Assembly (NCBI GenBank): GCA_012727625.1
Contig: JAAYGP010000249.1
Span: forward strand, 1-9,287
Source of the DNA: Clostridiaceae bacterium
GTDB taxonomy: Bacteria > Bacillota > Clostridia > DSM-8532
Length of the DNA stretch: 9,287 nucleotides
Reading direction: 5' to 3'
A program made the translations under genes and the position numbers. This document shows positions 6,394 to 9,287 of this stretch, in pieces. A model generated the notes under the pieces. It made no database searches. It was not told the DNA's origin and saw only the letters and a list, made by a program, of their open reading frames with translations. Positions within the stretch are counted from its first letter, which is position 1; every line of letters starts with the position of its first letter.

Positions 6394-6417
6394 CATATAC
6401 AAACCTAAATGTATAAT
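6388..6417 (+). promoter_or_regulatory. Candidate internal promoter for the permease genes
   Basis: A perfect TATAAT lies at 6412-6417. The only -35 candidate is TTGTAC (6388-6393; 3 of 6 matches) with an 18-nt spacer, and it is the tip of the right arm of the intercistronic hairpin. Transcription would start near 6424, just before the ribosome binding site AGAGGA (6427-6432) of the first permease gene. The -10 is good and the -35 is weak. Confidence 0.35.
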
Positions 6418-6437
6418 AATGGAATTAGAGGATTATT

Positions 6438-7436
6438 ATGTGGAAATATTTAGTTAAGAGAATACTTCTTGCAATATTGATACTGTTTGGAGTTTCTGCA
6501 CTGATATATATGCTTTCAATGCTGCTGCCGGGAGATTATATTGATATCCAGACTTCTGCGGCTCTTCAAAGTGGTGCAATGACTCTTGAAGACGTTCAGC
6601 GTCTGAAAGAACTGTATGGGCTTGCGGATAAAAGCTTTGCGGGAATCATGAAAAGCTATTATTCCTGGCTATTAAGCACCCTTAAAGGTGATCTTGGCTT
6701 TTCCTTTCTTTACGGCAAGCCGGTTACTGAAGTTTTATCGGAATATGTCTGGATGTCGTTTATAATAGCATTTATATCATATGTTTTACAAATCATCATA
6801 GCAATACCCATGGGCATCAAAGCCGCAGTGAGGCAATATGGAATATATGATTATATTGTATCCGTTTTTGCCATGATGGGTGCGTCACTTCCATCGTTCT
6901 TTTTATCGGCATTGCTTATGAATGTTTTTGCAATAAAATTGGGTATATTGCCATTACAGGGACTTACAAGCGCGACTATATTATTCGCCAGGGATGATTA
7001 CGTGGGAATATTTTTGGATAAAGCGTGGCATCTAATCTTGCCTATTACTGTTTTAACCCTTCTTAATGTTGGCGGTACGATGAGATATACCAGGACCAAC
7101 ATGCTTGAAGTGCTTAATTCAGATTACATAAGGACTGCCAGGGCAAAGGGTTTGTCGGAAAAAACCGTTGTGTACAAGCATGCATTCAGGAATACGATGA
7201 TTCCTCTCGTAACTTCCCTGTCAGGCATGCTCCCGGGTTTGTTTGGCGGCGCGATGATTACAGAAACAGTATTTGCCCTGCCGGGTATTGGCTACATGGC
7301 TTACAGGGCGACCCGACAAGGTGATATTCCGTTTATCATGGGTTATAATATGTTTTTGGCAATACTTACCGTAGCAGGAATGCTGATATCAGACTTTATG
7401 TATATGGTTGTTGACCCGCGTGTCAAGCTTTCTTAA
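6438..7436 (+). CDS. Peptide-type ABC transporter permease, OppB/DppB family
   Basis: This 332-residue integral membrane protein forms half of the channel of the importer. It begins MWKYLVKRILLAI, the usual OppB/DppB start, with a first membrane segment at about 9-29. After an extracellular region (about 30-100) come five more hydrophobic segments near 104-126, 138-164, 196-212, 253-275 and 300-325, giving the six-segment topology of the family. The cytoplasmic coupling (EAA) loop is clear: YIRTARAKGLSEKTVVYKHA at 230-249, followed by FRNTMIP, where the ATPase docks. The ending VVDPRVKLS is also typical. AGAGGA (6427-6432) provides the ribosome binding site. The gene follows the binding-protein gene by 108 nt, a gap holding a strong hairpin and a possible promoter, and the second permease gene starts 19 nt after its stop. 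Length and motifs are normal; no defect is visible. Confidence 0.95.
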   Translation: MWKYLVKRILLAILILFGVSALIYMLSMLLPGDYIDIQTSAALQSGAMTLEDVQRLKELYGLADKSFAGIMKSYYSWLLSTLKGDLGFSFLYGKPVTEVLSEYVWMSFIIAFISYVLQIIIAIPMGIKAAVRQYGIYDYIVSVFAMMGASLPSFFLSALLMNVFAIKLGILPLQGLTSATILFARDDYVGIFLDKAWHLILPITVLTLLNVGGTMRYTRTNMLEVLNSDYIRTARAKGLSEKTVVYKHAFRNTMIPLVTSLSGMLPGLFGGAMITETVFALPGIGYMAYRATRQGDIPFIMGYNMFLAILTVAGMLISDFMYMVVDPRVKLS

Positions 7437-7455
7437 GAGGGGGGTGACTGGGAAT

Positions 7456-8517
7456 ATGCAAAATGACAATAACAAAAAAAGTTACACTGATATTGATAAT
7501 GGAGCCGAATTGTCACTGGAGCAAAATTTCAGGGTCATTTCACCCGGCCGCATGGTGGCAAAGCGTTTCTTTAAAAGCAAGCTTTCAATTGCCGGACTTA
7601 TAATGATCATTTTTGTATTTATGTTCTCCTTCATTGGTCCTCTGATAGTAGACAGGACATGGGGGTATAAAGAGACACAGGTTTTTAAAATTGAACGCAA
7701 TACAGACATGGTTACCATTGCGCATTTTACGGCAGCGGATGGAAAAGAATATTCATATTATGACAAATCCAAAACCCTGGTTATTTTCAAAGCTCCGCCC
7801 TCTAAAGAACACTGGCTGGGAACGGACACATCAGGGTTTGATATTTTTACGCGTCTTATGTATGGCGGACGTATTTCGCTTATTATTTCATTTATTGTAA
7901 TTTTTCTTGAAACAATTATCGGTATTATTCTTGGAGGACTGGCAGGTTACTTCGGCAAATGGGTTGATCAGGTCATTATGAGAATAGTGGACATATTTGC
8001 GTGCCTCCCGGGGTTACCCATACTATTGGTGCTTTCTGCCACAATAAGTTCCATAGAATCAATACCGGCAGAACATAGAATATATTATATGATGGCTTTC
8101 TTAACATTGATGGGGTGGACAGGTGTTGCGCGTATTGTCAGAGGACAAATCCTGATGTTAAGGGAACAGGAATACATGATGGCAGCAGAAACAACGGGCA
8201 TAAGTCCTTTAAATAAAATTTTCAGACACCTTGTGCCTAACACAATGCCACAGCTGATTGTTGTTGCCACATTAGGACTTGGAGGCGTAATTCTTTATGA
8301 ATCAACGCTTTCATATTTGGGTCTGGGAGTTCCGTTCCCCCGGGCTGCATGGGGTTCAATGATAGCGCTGGCTGATCCGTCGAAAGGACAGGAGATACTT
8401 GCAAGTTACCCTAATATGTGGGTACCGGCAGGTATCCTGATAGTAATAACGGTACTGGGGTTCAGTTTTATCGGTGACGGTTTAAGGGATGCTTTTGATC
8501 CAAGGATGAAAAGGTAG
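7456..8517 (+). CDS. Peptide-type ABC transporter permease, OppC/DppC family
   Basis: The second channel subunit, 353 residues from the ATG at 7456. This start is preferred over an upstream in-frame ATG at 7408, which overlaps the previous gene; a purine-rich GAGGGGGGTG (7437-7446) precedes 7456. A hydrophilic cytoplasmic N-terminus (1-42) leads into the first membrane segment (about 43-65). The family motif HWLGTD is at 119-124, followed by SGFDIFTRLMYGGRISL, where the common GRD is GFD. Further membrane segments lie near 141-166, 176-198, 208-226, 265-285 and 322-340. The EAA coupling loop is EYMMAAETTGISPLNKIFRH (239-258), then LVPNTMP. The C-terminus GDGLRDAFDPRMKR is typical. The extracellular stretch between segment 1 and HWLGTD (about 66-118) is longer than is common in OppC/DppC. 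It works with the preceding permease and the ATPase that follows 7 nt later. Confidence 0.95.
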   Translation: MQNDNNKKSYTDIDNGAELSLEQNFRVISPGRMVAKRFFKSKLSIAGLIMIIFVFMFSFIGPLIVDRTWGYKETQVFKIERNTDMVTIAHFTAADGKEYSYYDKSKTLVIFKAPPSKEHWLGTDTSGFDIFTRLMYGGRISLIISFIVIFLETIIGIILGGLAGYFGKWVDQVIMRIVDIFACLPGLPILLVLSATISSIESIPAEHRIYYMMAFLTLMGWTGVARIVRGQILMLREQEYMMAAETTGISPLNKIFRHLVPNTMPQLIVVATLGLGGVILYESTLSYLGLGVPFPRAAWGSMIALADPSKGQEILASYPNMWVPAGILIVITVLGFSFIGDGLRDAFDPRMKR

Positions 8518-8524
8518 GTTGACA

Positions 8525-9287
8525 ATGGGCATAAAGGATTTATTGAAACGAAAAAAAATACAAGGTGTTGACGATACACAATACTTGACGCTCCGCGAGG
8601 AGATCCGTATCAGTAAGGAAAACAACAGGATTATAAGGGAATATGAAAGAAAGAAAGCCAGGAAGCATGTTCACGAGTCTGAATACCTGACTCAGATGAA
8701 AGATCCCTCCAATGTTGTGGAGTTTGATGAGCTGCATACATATTTTTACACGGAAGTCGGTACGGTAAAAGCGGTTAATGGTGTATCATTCGATATACCT
8801 GAAGGAAAAGTTGTGGGCGTTGTCGGTGAATCCGGGTGCGGCAAATCGGTCACCAGTCTTTCATTAATGCAGCTGGTGCAGGCTCCCCAGGGTCAGATCG
8901 TCAGCGGGAGCATACGTTATAAGGCAAGTGACGGAAAATGTTATGACATTGCAAAGATGCCTCCGGGTGAAATGTTGAAAATTCGCGGAAAAGATATTGC
9001 AATGATATTCCAGGAACCAATGACAAGCCTTAATCCGGTTTTTAAAATCGGTGATCAGATGGATGAGGTGATCCTGCTGCATGAGAAAGATGCAACGCCG
9101 GATTCAGCAAAGAAGAGAAGCATAGAGATGCTGAACCGTGTAGGAATTGCCATGGCCGATAAGGTATATTCAAGCTATCCTCATGAGCTTTCAGGTGGTA
9201 TGCGGCAGCGTGTGCTGATTGCAATGGCCCTGGCTTGCAATCACAAGTTGCTGATAGCCGACGAACCTACCACGGCTCTGGATGTTA
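8525..9287 (+). CDS. Peptide-type ABC transporter ATPase, OppD/DppD family (3' end outside window)
   Basis: This is the 5' part (254 codons) of the gene for an ATPase subunit that powers import from the cytoplasmic side. The ABC domain begins near residue 63. It shows the OppD/DppD pattern GTVKAVNGVSFDIPEG, Walker A GESGCGKS (101-108), Q-loop FQEPMTSLNP (Gln163), signature LSGGMRQR (222-229) and Walker B LLIADEP (242-248), so the catalytic core is intact as far as it is visible. The D-loop (ALDV) is the last thing in the window. About 60 charged, probably helical residues precede the ABC domain, where most family members have 5-20. The ATG at 8525 is favoured because TAGG (8515-8518) lies six nt upstream and the gene starts 7 nt after the previous stop; the internal ATG at 8696 has no ribosome binding site. 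A partner OppF/DppF-type ATPase gene probably follows. Confidence 0.93.
   Translation, partial: MGIKDLLKRKKIQGVDDTQYLTLREEIRISKENNRIIREYERKKARKHVHESEYLTQMKDPSNVVEFDELHTYFYTEVGTVKAVNGVSFDIPEGKVVGVVGESGCGKSVTSLSLMQLVQAPQGQIVSGSIRYKASDGKCYDIAKMPPGEMLKIRGKDIAMIFQEPMTSLNPVFKIGDQMDEVILLHEKDATPDSAKKRSIEMLNRVGIAMADKVYSSYPHELSGGMRQRVLIAMALACNHKLLIADEPTTALDV

Noticed and set aside
7408..7455. Upstream ATG adding 16 residues to the OppC-type permease
   Set aside because: It overlaps the end of the previous gene, and a purine-rich GAGGGGGGTG precedes 7456. The extra residues do not look like the family N-terminus.
1..9287. CRISPR arrays, tRNA or rRNA genes, insertion sequences, prophage or toxin-antitoxin genes
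   Set aside because: No regularly spaced repeats, tRNA-like folds with conserved arms, transposase frames or phage-like genes were seen.

Overview
The window looks like a chromosomal segment of a low-to-moderate-GC, Gram-positive anaerobe of the class Clostridia. This is inferred from strong GGAGG-type ribosome binding sites, SigA-like promoters, frequent AGA/AGG arginine codons, a lipoprotein-type binding protein, and an HPr-like gene with Ser46. The species cannot be named from the sequence alone. All genes recognised here are on the + strand.

Region 1 (1-2187) is a housekeeping block. A small HPr-like protein (67-333) keeps the regulatory Ser46 but has Glu where the phosphocarrier histidine should be, so it resembles Bacillus Crh rather than a sugar-transport HPr. 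It is followed 18 nt later by uvrC (352-2187), the nucleotide-excision-repair endonuclease subunit, probably co-transcribed.

Region 2 (2188-3857) holds one unrecognised gene (2546-3427) between two non-coding stretches. The first contains a roughly 166-nt imperfect palindrome (2201-2366) that could fold into a branched structure. The second (3428-3857) is AT-rich. It carries a 13-bp palindrome, a good extended -10 promoter (3648-3676), an intrinsic-terminator-like hairpin only about 20 nt downstream of that promoter, and a weaker second promoter candidate.

Region 3 (3858-9287) is an oligopeptide/dipeptide-type ABC importer operon: a large lipoprotein substrate-binding protein (823 aa), an OppB/DppB-type permease, an OppC/DppC-type permease, and the 5' part of an OppD/DppD-type ATPase cut by the window end. 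A perfect 15-bp hairpin without a T-tract, then a TATAAT box, separates the binding-protein gene from the permeases; this fits unequal expression of the binding protein and the membrane/ATPase parts. The second ATPase (OppF/DppF type) would be expected just beyond the window. The substrate cannot be read from the sequence.

No mobile element genes, CRISPR array, tRNA or rRNA were seen. The window is mostly ordinary. The points most worth a second look are the His-less HPr, the palindromic element after uvrC, the orphan gene, the promoter-hairpin leader of the transporter, and the unusual extra segments in the binding protein and the ATPase.
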